Source of the DNA: an uncultured Pseudomonadales bacterium
GTDB taxonomy: Bacteria > Pseudomonadota > Gammaproteobacteria > Pseudomonadales > Azotimanducaceae
Assembly: GCA_958296195.1 (NCBI GenBank)
Contig: OY282455.1
Span: 3,658,001-3,722,000, forward strand
Direction of reading: 5' to 3'
Length of the DNA: 64,000 bases
A program made the translations under genes and the position numbers. Under the pieces are notes generated by a model that saw nothing but the letters and a program-made list of their open reading frames with translations, was not told where the DNA came from and did no database searches. Below, piece by piece: positions 32,507 through 41,262 of the stretch; position 1 is the first letter of the stretch; every line of letters starts with the position of its first letter.

Positions 32507-34913
32507 TCGGGGCGGCTCGGACGACGACGCTCGCGCGGCGCGATGGGGGATGTGTCGAATAGGTCGTCGGACCGCGCAAGGAGCCGCTGCCCCTCACGAT
32601 GGTCCTGTTCGGCGCATGCAGCTTGAAGTCAACGCTCCAGCCGGCGGGCCAAGCGTTGAAAAGCAGTGACTTGTCTCCCGCACGGGAGGGATGGAGCAGC
32701 ATGGCCTGGAAGGTGATTCTGCCAATCGCCGGCTGCTCCACCCCGGGGTAGCCGTCCCCGGGGTTGCCGGCGACGCCACTGGCGGGAAAGCCAATGAAGC
32801 GCCACCCCGAGGCCGGTGCCCGGCCCAGGGACAGGTTGACCTGCCTCACGGATTCGTCCACCAAGCCAAGATAGGCCGAGTGGGTGCCGTCATGGCGCCA
32901 GCCGGCAAAAAACCCACTATCTGGATAATTGCCAAAGCGTCTTTGGTAGGAGCGATTGGCGACCGCCCACGAGGAAGCGTCGCCGTCGATCACGTTCTGA
33001 TAGCCGTACAGCCTCATCGGAAAGAGCGGATAGAGATTTTGGTTGTTGTTCTCTCTGCCCCTTACTAGGCTCGCCGCCGTTTGGAATCCGTACGTTGCAT
33101 TGATCGGAATCGGGGGCACTTCCGCAAGCCTCGCGCTGAAATAGGCCAGGTCGCCCGGGGAAAGATTGCAATTGGCGCCAAGCCGTATCAAGGACTCGAG
33201 CACCTTCCTAAGCCCGGCCATGTCGGCCGTCGGGTTTGTCAGGTTCCGGTCCACCTCCCCTGAATAGACGCCCGACATGCTCAGCTTGCCGTTGCGCAAG
33301 CCCCAGTGCGTAAAGTAAAACCGCACGATCCCGCGGATGACCGGAAGCAGCTTTTCCCTGAAGTACGTTGCGTCTCGAGTGTAGTCGTAGTAATCGATCA
33401 TTTGGGCGGCGGTCTCAATGTTGCCCGTGTAGAGGTGGCGGGTATAGACGCCCTTAATGTGGTGTACGGGGATTTTGCTTGTCAATCTCGCCCCCCCAAG
33501 GTAGCTGTAGCGGTCCCAGCCGTATTCACCGCCGACCGAGTGGCCCCACAAGCCCACCACCTCCGGCCACATTGCGCCTTGAGATCCCCGGGAACTCCAC
33601 CAGACCGCAACACGGTCCTTCGCCAGCTTCAGACTGTTGATGAACAGATCGAAGTGCGGATGCATCAATTGAAAATCCCCCCCGGGCAGCATGCCCCAAT
33701 AAACGAAGCGCTGGTTGAACATATGGAAGGAGTTCCAAGGCCGAAGGCTTATGTCCCCACCATCCGGTTCCCAAGTGTACATCGAGCCGTTGAACCTCTT
33801 CGGAATGCCCGGCGTACGGCTCGCGGTGGCTTGAAGGTACCGCGCAATGGCGTATTTTTGAGTGAGGTTGGCCGCATTCACCGAATGCGCGGTGCCGGAC
33901 GCGAAAATGTAGCTGTGGTGCCAAAAGTTGCTCCACCAGAGCCTGTGTCGGGTGCGGCGCTGCCCGATGTTCGATGCAATGGTTGACAGGGCCTTTATTT
34001 CGGTTTCCCACTGCGCCGCGGTGGAGATTTTCGAATGCAGCGTTACGGCGGCCCTGTAGGAGGTTTGACCCGTCCGCTTAATTGAGCCTCCGTTGCTGTC
34101 GGGCGTGCCCTCAGTCGAAAAGCCCGCCCCCTGGAGAAGGCCGCCGAACGTTCTTCCCGTTAAGGGGTCCGCATAGTTCGCGGCCCTCAATCCCTGGAGC
34201 TCCGTTATCTCATCGAAAAAGGAGCTGTCGTTTCTCTGCCACCAACGTATGCCGCTGGAGTCGTGGCTTACGCTGTACGCGTTCGCCATTGGGACGCCGT
34301 TGGGCGTGGGGTCTTTCCACTGCCCCGGAAGGTACTGAAAGTCCATCGTATCGTAAAAGTTGAACCACTTTCTTGAACCTACAACCGTGCTCGGATTAAG
34401 GTTCTCGAAACCAACGGTCATGTCGTAGGTTGCGCTGCCCGACGTCCTTCGGGACTCAATGTGTATGGCGGGTGCGTGCGCGTCCGCCCAGATTCTGGTT
34501 TCAGATCCGACCGACCCGCCGCTTCCGGTAATGACAATCTCGCCCTCCTTCAGCTTCAACTCCTGACGGAAGCTCGACGTCAAGACGTCCCTCGAAAAGG
34601 TGATTTTAATCCTTCCCGGTATGCGCTGACGGACCCAGCCGTCCCAGAACGTTTGGGCTCCCAGAAGTATGTAGATCGTGTTGTTGCCGTGCACCCAAAC
34701 GAGCCCGCCGTAGGTGCCGTTGCCGAAGGGCATTCCCTGCCTGGGGCTGTTCGATCCCTTGGTCGTCCAAATGACGTTCTGCGAAGGCAGTTTGGCGCTG
34801 ACGAGGCGCCGATCATCCGCGGTGATCTGCTCGCCGTATTGGTGGGCAGAGGCGGGCGCGCCCAAGCAGGCCGCCAGCGCACAGCAGCAGCGGCAAAACC
34901 TAAGTGGGGTCAT
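32499..34913 (-). CDS. Secreted DUF5703-type / GH95-like glycan-active protein
   Basis: 804 residues with a short signal peptide (M-T-P-L-R-F-C-R then CCCALAACLGAPASA). The first domain (NVIWTTKGSNSPRQGMPFGN, then GGLVWV and AQTFWDGW) matches the DUF5703 N-terminal domain, related to the GH95 N-terminal beta domain. The middle and C-terminal parts look like an (alpha/alpha)6 barrel (WWSNFWHHSYI, RPWNSFHMFNQRFVYWGML, then VGLWGHSVGGEYGWDR) with a final beta domain. It probably acts on a host or algal polysaccharide in the periplasm or outside; the activity is unproved. The ATG at 34913 is preceded by GGAGG at 5 nt. It belongs to the same-direction locus as the GH95 gene, now separated from it by an insertion sequence. 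The FG-GAP relic touches its 3' end. Confidence 0.75.
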   Translation of the reverse strand: MTPLRFCRCCCALAACLGAPASAHQYGEQITADDRRLVSAKLPSQNVIWTTKGSNSPRQGMPFGNGTYGGLVWVHGNNTIYILLGAQTFWDGWVRQRIPGRIKITFSRDVLTSSFRQELKLKEGEIVITGSGGSVGSETRIWADAHAPAIHIESRRTSGSATYDMTVGFENLNPSTVVGSRKWFNFYDTMDFQYLPGQWKDPTPNGVPMANAYSVSHDSSGIRWWQRNDSSFFDEITELQGLRAANYADPLTGRTFGGLLQGAGFSTEGTPDSNGGSIKRTGQTSYRAAVTLHSKISTAAQWETEIKALSTIASNIGQRRTRHRLWWSNFWHHSYIFASGTAHSVNAANLTQKYAIARYLQATASRTPGIPKRFNGSMYTWEPDGGDISLRPWNSFHMFNQRFVYWGMLPGGDFQLMHPHFDLFINSLKLAKDRVAVWWSSRGSQGAMWPEVVGLWGHSVGGEYGWDRYSYLGGARLTSKIPVHHIKGVYTRHLYTGNIETAAQMIDYYDYTRDATYFREKLLPVIRGIVRFYFTHWGLRNGKLSMSGVYSGEVDRNLTNPTADMAGLRKVLESLIRLGANCNLSPGDLAYFSARLAEVPPIPINATYGFQTAASLVRGRENNNQNLYPLFPMRLYGYQNVIDGDASSWAVANRSYQRRFGNYPDSGFFAGWRHDGTHSAYLGLVDESVRQVNLSLGRAPASGWRFIGFPASGVAGNPGDGYPGVEQPAIGRITFQAMLLHPSRAGDKSLLFNAWPAGWSVDFKLHAPNRTIVRGSGSLRGPTTYSTHPPSRRASVVVRAAPSE

Positions 34914-35150
34914 GGCGTCCTCCGTACTGATGACATCGTTGGCGAAGTCCCGTTGAGCAGCCGCTCCAAGCCCGGCCATGGGGCCTGGGCGCCGTCAGGC
35001 GCACTCCATGCGCAGGGCGGGCGCCGCACATCCCCGCAAGCGGCAGTCACCCCCTTCGCGCCCGCCGGGCCGGGACCGGACCCGCAACCGCGCCGCATTG
35101 GGCGAAGCGCAAGGCGCGGGCGCACGGCCGCGCCAATCAGCCGGCCGGAG

Positions 35151-35169
35151 CCCCCCCCCCCCCCCCCCC
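35151..35169. repeat. Homopolymer tract C19
   Basis: Nineteen consecutive C, about 240 bp upstream of the DUF5703 gene start. Such tracts slip during replication and also during sequencing, so the exact length is uncertain. Confidence 0.8.
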
Positions 35170-35300
35170 GCAAATGCCGCGACATCCCCGGCGGCCGACG
35201 GGGGACGGACAGCCCATGGGCGTGGCGCAAGCCGGCCACGGGGGCGGGAAAGCGGCCGGAGAAACACTCTGCTCATCCTTTTTCTTTGTGCATCGTGGTT

Positions 35301-35312
35301 TTGTATATACAA
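35301..35312. promoter_or_regulatory. Perfect palindrome TTGTATATACAA, candidate operator
   Basis: A 12-bp dyad in GC-rich surroundings, upstream of the DUF5703 gene on the minus strand. FadR-type GntR regulators, one of which is encoded at 55723-56430, typically bind short AT-rich palindromes with T-x-G-T and A-C-x-A half sites. A related TTGTATAT half site lies just above the TonB receptor promoter near 47205-47217. The link is a hypothesis. Confidence 0.35.
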
Positions 35313-35338
35313 TATGCCCATCCTGATGGCCTTGTCAA

Positions 35339-35355
35339 GCCCCTGTTACAAGGAA
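35339..35355. repeat. Left target-site duplication of the insertion sequence
   Basis: GCCCCTGTTACAAGGAA, repeated exactly at 36872-36888 on the other side of the element. The 17-bp length is long for a target duplication, but both copies abut the TGTTA/TAACA ends of the element exactly. Confidence 0.8.
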
Positions 35356-35443
35356 TGTTAAGAACAAATAAAGTGTCCGCTTTAAGAACACAGGAACTGT
35401 CCGGTTTTACTGTCGCCCGGTTTGACAACCGGAGCGCATTGAC

Positions 35444-36625
35444 ATGGGCAAGGCGAGCTTGGCTCAGGAGAAGCGGGACATGGTGTTCGAGGAGGTTTAC
35501 GGGGTTTGGACGGAGCGTCGGCTGACGCAGGAGGATGCGGCGGAGCTGTTGGGGGTTTGCCCCCGGACGTTCCGGCGCTGGGCGGAGCGCTACGAGGGGG
35601 ACGGGATCGACGGTCTTCGTGACCGGCGGCTGTCGGGGGCGTCGCACCGCGCGGCGCCGGTGGACGAGGTGATGCGGATGGTGGATCGGTACCGGACGCG
35701 GCATGAGGGCTGGAGCGTTCGACACTTTTACTCCTGGTACCGCCGCGACGGCGGGGAGCGCAGCTATGGCTGGGTGAAGGACAAGCTTCAGCAGGCGGGC
35801 GCCGTGCCCAGGTCGAAGGGCCGGGGCAGGCACCGCAAGCGTCGGGAGCGGGCGCCTTGGCCGGGGATGCTGCTGCATCAGGACGGCAGCAGCCACGAGT
35901 GGGTTGAGGGCCGGCGTTGGGACCTGATCGTGACGATGGACGACGCGACGAGCGAGCACCACTCGATGTTCCTGTGCGGGGAGGAGGGGCTGTGGAGCAG
36001 CTTTCGGGGCGTTCGGGAGACGATCGAGGCCAAGGGCCTGTTCTGCTCGCTGTACACGGATCGGGGCTCGCACTACTGGACGACGCCGGAGGCGGGCGGG
36101 AAGGTGGACCGGGAGAACCTGACGCAGTTCGGCCGGGCGATGGCCCGTCTGGGGATCGAGATGATCCCGGCCTATTCGCCGGAGGCGCGGGGGCGCTCGG
36201 AGCGGGCGTTCGGCACCCACCAAGGCCGGCTGCCGAAGGAGTTGGCGCTGGCCGGGGCGACGGACCTGGAGTCCGCCAACCGCTACCTGGCGGAGGTCTA
36301 CATGCCGGCCTTCAACGCGGAGTTCGCGCAGCCGGCGCGGGAGTCGGGTTCGGCGTTCGTGCCCTGCCGGGACCCGGCGGCGCTGGACGACGTCCTGTGC
36401 GAGATTCACGAGCGCGCCGTGGGCCGGGACAACTGCGTGAGGTTCGAGGGGCTGGCCCTGCAGTTGCCGGCGGACCGGCATCGGGCGCACTACATGAAGG
36501 CCAAGGTGAAGGTCCGCCGCCACGCCGACGGGACGCTGTCGGTCTGGCACGGCCCCCGCCGGCTGGCTAGGTACGCCGCCGGGGGCGAACCGTTGGCGGA
36601 AGGCGAACTGGCCGCCGCCGCGTAG
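35444..36625 (+). CDS. ISNCY-family transposase (DDE type, integrase core)
   Basis: 393 residues, full length. An N-terminal helix-turn-helix (LTQEDAAELLGVCPRTFRRW) is followed by a second DNA-binding region and a DDE core. The visible acidic residues are D in L-L-H-Q-D-G-S-S-H-E-W, D in L-Y-T-D-R-G-S-H-Y-W and E in Y-S-P-E-A-R-G-R-S-E-R. These motifs fit the ISNCY/ISDol1-like group. GGAG lies about 9 nt before the ATG. No frameshift is seen, so it may be active. Confidence 0.9.
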   Translation: MGKASLAQEKRDMVFEEVYGVWTERRLTQEDAAELLGVCPRTFRRWAERYEGDGIDGLRDRRLSGASHRAAPVDEVMRMVDRYRTRHEGWSVRHFYSWYRRDGGERSYGWVKDKLQQAGAVPRSKGRGRHRKRRERAPWPGMLLHQDGSSHEWVEGRRWDLIVTMDDATSEHHSMFLCGEEGLWSSFRGVRETIEAKGLFCSLYTDRGSHYWTTPEAGGKVDRENLTQFGRAMARLGIEMIPAYSPEARGRSERAFGTHQGRLPKELALAGATDLESANRYLAEVYMPAFNAEFAQPARESGSAFVPCRDPAALDDVLCEIHERAVGRDNCVRFEGLALQLPADRHRAHYMKAKVKVRRHADGTLSVWHGPRRLARYAAGGEPLAEGELAAAA

Positions 36626-36662
36626 CGCCATGCCGAACGGTGCGCCCCAATCCAGCCGCCGC

Positions 36663-36721
36663 CGGGCTTTGCGCCTCCGGCTGCGGTCGCTGCGCTCCCT
36701 TCGCCCGAGGCGCAAAGCCCG
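36663..36721. terminator. 15-bp perfect stem-loop inside the insertion sequence
   Basis: CGGGCTTTGCGCCTC at 36663-36677 pairs perfectly with GAGGCGCAAAGCCCG at 36707-36721 around a 29-nt loop, 38 bp after the transposase stop. There is no T tract. It could stop transcription from or into the element. Confidence 0.5.
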
Positions 36722-36871
36722 ACTGAAACCCGAACGGCGCCGGCTTCAAGCGCCGGCCGTCCGGATGCAAACTTGCGCTGCGGGAAGCGCCAAAGCCTTG
36801 CCCGCGCCCACCGCAGCCAAACCGGACAGTTTATTTGTTCTAAAACCGGACACTTCTATTTGTTGCTAACA

Positions 36872-36888
36872 GCCCCTGTTACAAGGAA
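36872..36888. repeat. Right target-site duplication of the insertion sequence
   Basis: Exact copy of the 17-bp sequence at 35339-35355, directly after the right inverted repeat. Confidence 0.8.
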
Positions 36889-37331
36889 CTTGCGTTGTGG
36901 GCCTTTTTGGGGGTTTCCCGCCGAACGCGACAGCGGATTTTCGGCATTTTCAACAGCCGCGCTGCGCCGCCGCTCGGCGCCGCGACGTTCCCTGCCTCTT
37001 TTAGGCCGGTTCCGGGCGGACCGAGCCGCTGCCGAGCGCCATGGCCGTCATCACCGCCAGCGCCAAGCCCACCCGGGCCGTCATCCGGTCCTTGCCGCGG
37101 CGTCGCCATGCTGCATCTCCTGACTCTATTCGCAAATACGATCACTTCGAGGCTTGTGTTGTAGTCGTCGGCCACCGGCTGTTGATGGGTGTTTAGCAGT
37201 TCGTGAAAGCGGCCATTCATTTCGGTCATCGATTCACAGGCCTTAGCCAGTTGCGCCGGCTTCAAGTCCTGGCCACGCTTGACGAACTGACGCACCATCT
37301 CTACGGCGCATGCGCGCCACCTGATGGTCAT
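36879..37331 (-). pseudogene. Decayed gene(s) downstream of the GH95 gene
   Basis: The GH95 stop TGA overlaps an ATG (TGATG at 37329-37333), which opens a frame whose first 75 codons look coding (M-V-R-Q-F-V-K-R-G-Q-D-L-K-P-A-Q and H-Q-Q-P-V-A-D-D-Y-N-T). The rest reads as low-complexity Gly/Pro/Arg. In another phase, 37001-37084 encodes a 27-residue signal-peptide-like start (M-T-A-R-V-G-L-A-L-A-V-M-T-A-M-A-L-G-S) that soon stops. I recognise no family. The best reading is a coupled gene and the beginning of an exported-protein gene that have both decayed. The insertion sequence ends about 10 bp from the end of this region. Confidence 0.35.
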
Positions 37332-39745
37332 CAAGGCAATCTCATCCTCCGCGGGCTGGGTGCGGAAAAGGAGTCGAGGGTAAGCAGCCGCCTCTCTCCG
37401 GCCTCGCTTTGCAGCGACACAACGCTGCCCTCGTATTCGACCTGAAACTCCATCTCCGCGGGGCTGGTTATGGCGGCTTCAACCAATTTGTGGTCGCGCC
37501 ACTCGATATCCACCTCGTAACCGCCCCGCGCCCTCAGGCCTTCTATTCGTCCATCTTGCCAAGCGTCAGGCAACGCCGGCAAAAGGCTGACTCCCGCTCC
37601 GTGCGACTGCAGCAGCATCTCTGCGATGCCGGCTGCAATCCCCATGTTGCCGTCAAGCTGGAATGGTGGGTGCGCCACCAGCAAATTGTGGTAAACGCCG
37701 CTGAAGTTACCCTCGTATTCGGCCGTTGGCCCGCCGGCGGCCGGTCGCAACGCCCTTCTCAGCAAACCGTAGGCCCGGTTGCCGTCGCCCAACCGCGCCC
37801 AGAGATTGATCTTCCAAGCGAGAGACCAGCCAGTGCCGGAATCTCCGCGGGCTTTGAGCGACACCGCCGCGGCCTTGGCCAAATCAGGCGTGTCCTCCAA
37901 GTTGATCTGCGCACCAGGATACACCGCAAACAAGTGCGAGACGTGGCGGTGCTTGTTGTTGGGGTCGTCGCGGTCTTCAGCCCACTCCTGCAGCTGGCCC
38001 CAACGGCCGATTCGCGGCCTCGCCAAGGCGGCCTGCGCCGCCTTCACCTGTTCTTCGAGTGGGCCGTCCAAGCCCAACAAATCAGCGGCCCGAAGATAAT
38101 TGCTGAACAAATCCCAAACAATTTGCTGATCCATTGACGCACCCGACGAAATGCCGCCATGCTCCGGCGAATAGCTGGGTATGGAGGACAAACGCCCCTC
38201 GTTGTCCTTGGTTAAGCAGTCGAGCCAGAATAAAACGACCTCCCTCATGATCGGCAAGGCTTCATGCTCCAGAAAAGCCTGGTCGCCGCTGAAGGCGTAG
38301 TGCTCCCAAAAGTGCCTCGCCAGCCACGCCGAGGCGCCGGGAAACCAACCCCAAGGAAGGTCCCACCCAGGCGCTGTGTAGCCAAAAGGGTTGTTCATCG
38401 TATTGACCACCCAACCTCGGGCGTTGAAATACTCTCTGGCTGTCAACCGTCCCGGTTCGCGCAAACCCTTAACGTATTCCAGCAGAGGGCGATGGGTCTC
38501 CGCCAAGTTGGCGACCTCCGCCAGCCAATAAATCATCTGAATGTTGATGTTGAAGTGATAGTCCGATGCCCATTCAGGGCGCTGCAAATGGTTCCATTTC
38601 CCCTGCAAGTTGGCGGGCAGGCCGCCCGGCCTGGAACTGCTGATCAGCAGATAGCGCCCGTACTGAAAGATCAGCGCCTCCAGATTGGGGTCGCCGCGGC
38701 CTGCGCCATAGGCCCGCACCCGCCGGTCGGTCGGCCAAGTTGATGAAGCGGTTCGAGGCAAGCGAAAAGCTACGCGATCAAATAGCTGCCGGTAGTCAGC
38801 CACATGTTCGCGAAGCAACGCGTCAAAGCCCCTGTTCTGAACCGCGCCGAGCCTAGACCGGTTCAACGCGACGTAATCCCGGCCCTTGTAGTGCGGATAG
38901 CGAGGCAGGTAGTCAGTCGCCGCGCTTAGCAACAACGTCAGCCGGCGAGCACCCGTAATTTTGATTTGATCTTTTTCGATGTCCAGGCTGCCGCCTTCAT
39001 TGCGTATTTCCAACTGGGCTTGGAAAGCCATGCCGTTGTTCTCCAATGCACCGGTCATGACCATCCGGTTTTCGTCATTGTTGAATTGGACCGGATGGGG
39101 AGAGCTGAGCCTGACGCGGTAGTCTTGGCCCTCGAGGGCATCATTTTGAAAGCTGAACACGAGCAAGCGAGAGGGATAGCTAGCAAAATACCGACGTAGG
39201 TGATTCACTTCACCCGCACGATAACGCACTTCCGCCACGGCTTTGCTGAGGTCGAGCAAGCGGATATAGTCTTGCGCCTTTTCTTGGCTCGGTATTGCAA
39301 CGTGGATGTCGCCAAACGGCTGATAGGCGCCGAACCCTCGGAAAAGATAGCCGTCGGCGTTCGCATCTATTTCTTGGATTACGCCGGTTAACTTCTGCTT
39401 GGCCACGCTGTGGGCGTCGTCGTACTTTCCCTCCTTTACCAGCCGGCGTATGTCAGGCAGCGCCAAGTATGCAGACCTTCTGTTGCCTCCCCGATAGTCG
39501 GCCCACTCACCCGGCCCTCCAGCCCACAGACTTTCTTCGTTGAACTGAATGCGTTCCTCCTCAATGCCGCCAAACAGCATGGCGCCCATGTGCCCATTGC
39601 CTATGGGCAATGCTTGCGTCATCCAATCCGTCGCTGGCTCGCCATACCAGAGCGCAAGACCAGATTGCGGTGCGGAAGCGCCTTCCACTGAGCAGGGAGC
39701 CCAAGCCAAAGCAAGCAAAGCAGCCGCAACAGCAAATCGGTTCAT
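37331..39745 (-). CDS. Secreted glycoside hydrolase family 95 (alpha-L-fucosidase/galactosidase)
   Basis: 804 residues with a signal peptide (MNRFAVAAALLALAWAPCSV). GH95 landmarks are present in order: LALWYGEPATDWMTQALPIG, then NGHMGAMLFGG, NEESLWAGG, the barrel stretch LISSSRPGGLPANLQGKWN, DYHFNINIQMIYW, WDLPWGWFPG, HRHVSHLFAVYPG, and DSGTGWSLAWKINLWARL. These regions hold the residues that bind and hydrolyse terminal alpha-L-fucose or alpha-L-galactose. It works in the periplasm or outside the cell and would supply sugar to the FucP-like permease. The ATG at 39745 overlaps the permease stop by 4 bp (ATGA), a sign of translational coupling. The L-fucose versus L-galactose preference cannot be read from sequence. 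Confidence 0.92.
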   Translation of the reverse strand: MNRFAVAAALLALAWAPCSVEGASAPQSGLALWYGEPATDWMTQALPIGNGHMGAMLFGGIEEERIQFNEESLWAGGPGEWADYRGGNRRSAYLALPDIRRLVKEGKYDDAHSVAKQKLTGVIQEIDANADGYLFRGFGAYQPFGDIHVAIPSQEKAQDYIRLLDLSKAVAEVRYRAGEVNHLRRYFASYPSRLLVFSFQNDALEGQDYRVRLSSPHPVQFNNDENRMVMTGALENNGMAFQAQLEIRNEGGSLDIEKDQIKITGARRLTLLLSAATDYLPRYPHYKGRDYVALNRSRLGAVQNRGFDALLREHVADYRQLFDRVAFRLPRTASSTWPTDRRVRAYGAGRGDPNLEALIFQYGRYLLISSSRPGGLPANLQGKWNHLQRPEWASDYHFNINIQMIYWLAEVANLAETHRPLLEYVKGLREPGRLTAREYFNARGWVVNTMNNPFGYTAPGWDLPWGWFPGASAWLARHFWEHYAFSGDQAFLEHEALPIMREVVLFWLDCLTKDNEGRLSSIPSYSPEHGGISSGASMDQQIVWDLFSNYLRAADLLGLDGPLEEQVKAAQAALARPRIGRWGQLQEWAEDRDDPNNKHRHVSHLFAVYPGAQINLEDTPDLAKAAAVSLKARGDSGTGWSLAWKINLWARLGDGNRAYGLLRRALRPAAGGPTAEYEGNFSGVYHNLLVAHPPFQLDGNMGIAAGIAEMLLQSHGAGVSLLPALPDAWQDGRIEGLRARGGYEVDIEWRDHKLVEAAITSPAEMEFQVEYEGSVVSLQSEAGERRLLTLDSFSAPSPRRMRLP

Positions 39746-41262
39746 CGGCTGTCGGATGTTGGGGGCCAGGCCCGGTGGCAGAGAATGCTGTATCCCGCGA
39801 CCACCGCAAAGCAGAGCAGCGGCAAGTAAAACGAACCGCGCACCGCCGAAACGCCTAGGAAGCTGTCCATGTCCAAGATCCCGCCTTGCAGGCGGGGCAT
39901 CACCGCGCCGCCGACGATGGCGAAAATCAACCCGGCGGAGCCGATCTTCGCATCGGCCCCTACGCCATCCAGAGCCAGACCATAAATGGTGGGAAACATC
40001 AGCGACATGCAGGCCGACACCAACATCAGCGAATAAAGGCCCGGCATGCCCTGCAGATGGATGGCGCCCATAGTGCAGGCGATCGCACCCAAGGCGAGCA
40101 GGCACAGCAGACGGGCGGGATTGACAAAGCGCAGGAACCAAGTGCAGATGAAGCGGCTGAAGAGGAACATGAGCATGGCGCCGACGTTGTGGTTTTGCGC
40201 GGTTGCCTTGTCCATGCCCAAGGTCGTCTGCGCGTATTGGATGATGAAAGTCCAGCACATGATTTGTGCGCCGACATAAAATGCTTGGGCGGCCACACCA
40301 CCCAGATAGCGGGGATTGCGCCGCAATCTGCCAAGTGTCCCACTAAGGCCGGAATCGGTGGACATGTCGCTTCCGGACGATGGTTCCGGCAGTTTGCCGA
40401 CCAAGAACAGCAGAAGCAGCCCCAATACGACGCAGCCGACTACTAGATAGGGTTGGGCGATGAGGTCCAAGTCCCGTCGTTTCAGCTCGGCGTGGGTCAA
40501 TCCGTTGAATGACGGGATGGCACCAGTCTTGTAGTCCCGGAAGGCGCTATTCAGCAAGGGCTCGGGACCTAGGTGGCCGCGGACGTAAGATGCGATGTTC
40601 GGGTCCCGCGCCCGTTCGGGTGGGTCGGCGCGGAAAATCGGCAATATGCCAGCCGCTCCGCCGGCGCCTTGAGCTGCCTCCGTCCCTAGCTCCGTCTGGT
40701 GGGCGGTTACGTCACGCCGGAAATTCTCGACTTCCAGGTTCGCCAAGATGAAGACGCTGGCAATGACCATGCCGGTAAGCGAACCGACAGGGTTGAACGC
40801 CTGGGCAAGGTTGAGCCGGCGGGTGGCCGTTTCCGGAGGCCCCATTGCAAGAATGTAGGGGTTCGCCGTCGTCTCCAGAAAGGCGAGGCCGAAAGTTAGG
40901 ACATACAGGGCGACCAGAAACAGACTAAAGCTGGCCATGGCGGCCGCAGGCAGGCACAGAAAAGCGCCGGCGGCGTAAAGCCCGAGGCCAACGACGATGC
41001 CGGAGCGATAGGAGAAGCGGCGAATGAACAGGGCAGCCGGAATCGCCATGGTGGCATAGCCGCCGTAGAACGCCATTTGCACCCAACTGCTTTGCGCGTG
41101 GCTGATGACGAAGAGGTCCTTGAACGCCGCGACCAAAGGGTTCGTCACATCATTGGCGAAGCCCCAGAGTGCGAATAGAGAGGTCACGAGAATGAACGCC
41201 CCCAGGTAGCGTCTCGGGACCACCGGTGCAGGAGGCTGCTGGTTTAGTTCGGGACTCCGCAT
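39742..41262 (-). CDS. FucP-like MFS sugar permease (L-fucose:H+ symporter type)
   Basis: 506 residues, about 12 transmembrane segments. The N-terminal part (LVTSLFALWGFANDVTNPLV) has the F-x-x-W-G-F-x-N-D/N-x-x-N signature of the FucP/NagP/glucose-galactose transporter group, including the Asp (F-A-N-D-V) that takes part in proton coupling in E. coli FucP. A later stretch, FLETTANPYI, is also typical. It probably imports L-fucose or a related hexose released by the GH95 and GH4 enzymes. The ATG at 41262 overlaps the GH4 gene by 19 bp; a TTG at 41289 is the other possible start, and neither has a clear ribosome site. It overlaps the GH95 start by 4 bp. Confidence 0.87.
   Translation of the reverse strand: MRSPELNQQPPAPVVPRRYLGAFILVTSLFALWGFANDVTNPLVAAFKDLFVISHAQSSWVQMAFYGGYATMAIPAALFIRRFSYRSGIVVGLGLYAAGAFLCLPAAAMASFSLFLVALYVLTFGLAFLETTANPYILAMGPPETATRRLNLAQAFNPVGSLTGMVIASVFILANLEVENFRRDVTAHQTELGTEAAQGAGGAAGILPIFRADPPERARDPNIASYVRGHLGPEPLLNSAFRDYKTGAIPSFNGLTHAELKRRDLDLIAQPYLVVGCVVLGLLLLFLVGKLPEPSSGSDMSTDSGLSGTLGRLRRNPRYLGGVAAQAFYVGAQIMCWTFIIQYAQTTLGMDKATAQNHNVGAMLMFLFSRFICTWFLRFVNPARLLCLLALGAIACTMGAIHLQGMPGLYSLMLVSACMSLMFPTIYGLALDGVGADAKIGSAGLIFAIVGGAVMPRLQGGILDMDSFLGVSAVRGSFYLPLLCFAVVAGYSILCHRAWPPTSDSR

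Larger units (their letters stand above)
34914..35355. other. Upstream region of the DUF5703 gene: G tract and palindrome
   Basis: 442 bp without a convincing gene. It holds a run of 19 C (35151-35169; G on the coding strand of the gene downstream), a 12-bp perfect palindrome (35301-35312) and, at its edge, the left target duplication of the insertion sequence. Promoter elements for the DUF5703 gene should lie here but no clear -35/-10 pair stands out. Confidence 0.5.
35356..36871 (+). mobile_element. Complete ISNCY-like insertion sequence (1,516 bp)
   Basis: Imperfect terminal inverted repeats of about 50 bp: left 35356-35408, right about 36819-36871. Both begin TGTTA and share AACAAATA, AAGTGTCCG and a second inner ACTGTCCGG box. 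One transposase gene fills the element. A 17-bp direct repeat flanks it, so insertion is probably recent. It lies between the GH95 and DUF5703 genes, in a stretch where the downstream partner of the GH95 gene is already decayed. Confidence 0.88.

Noticed and set aside
39746-40258. N-terminal extension of the GH95 frame into the permease gene
   Set aside because: The signal peptide begins at 39745 and the upstream part is a shadow of the permease.
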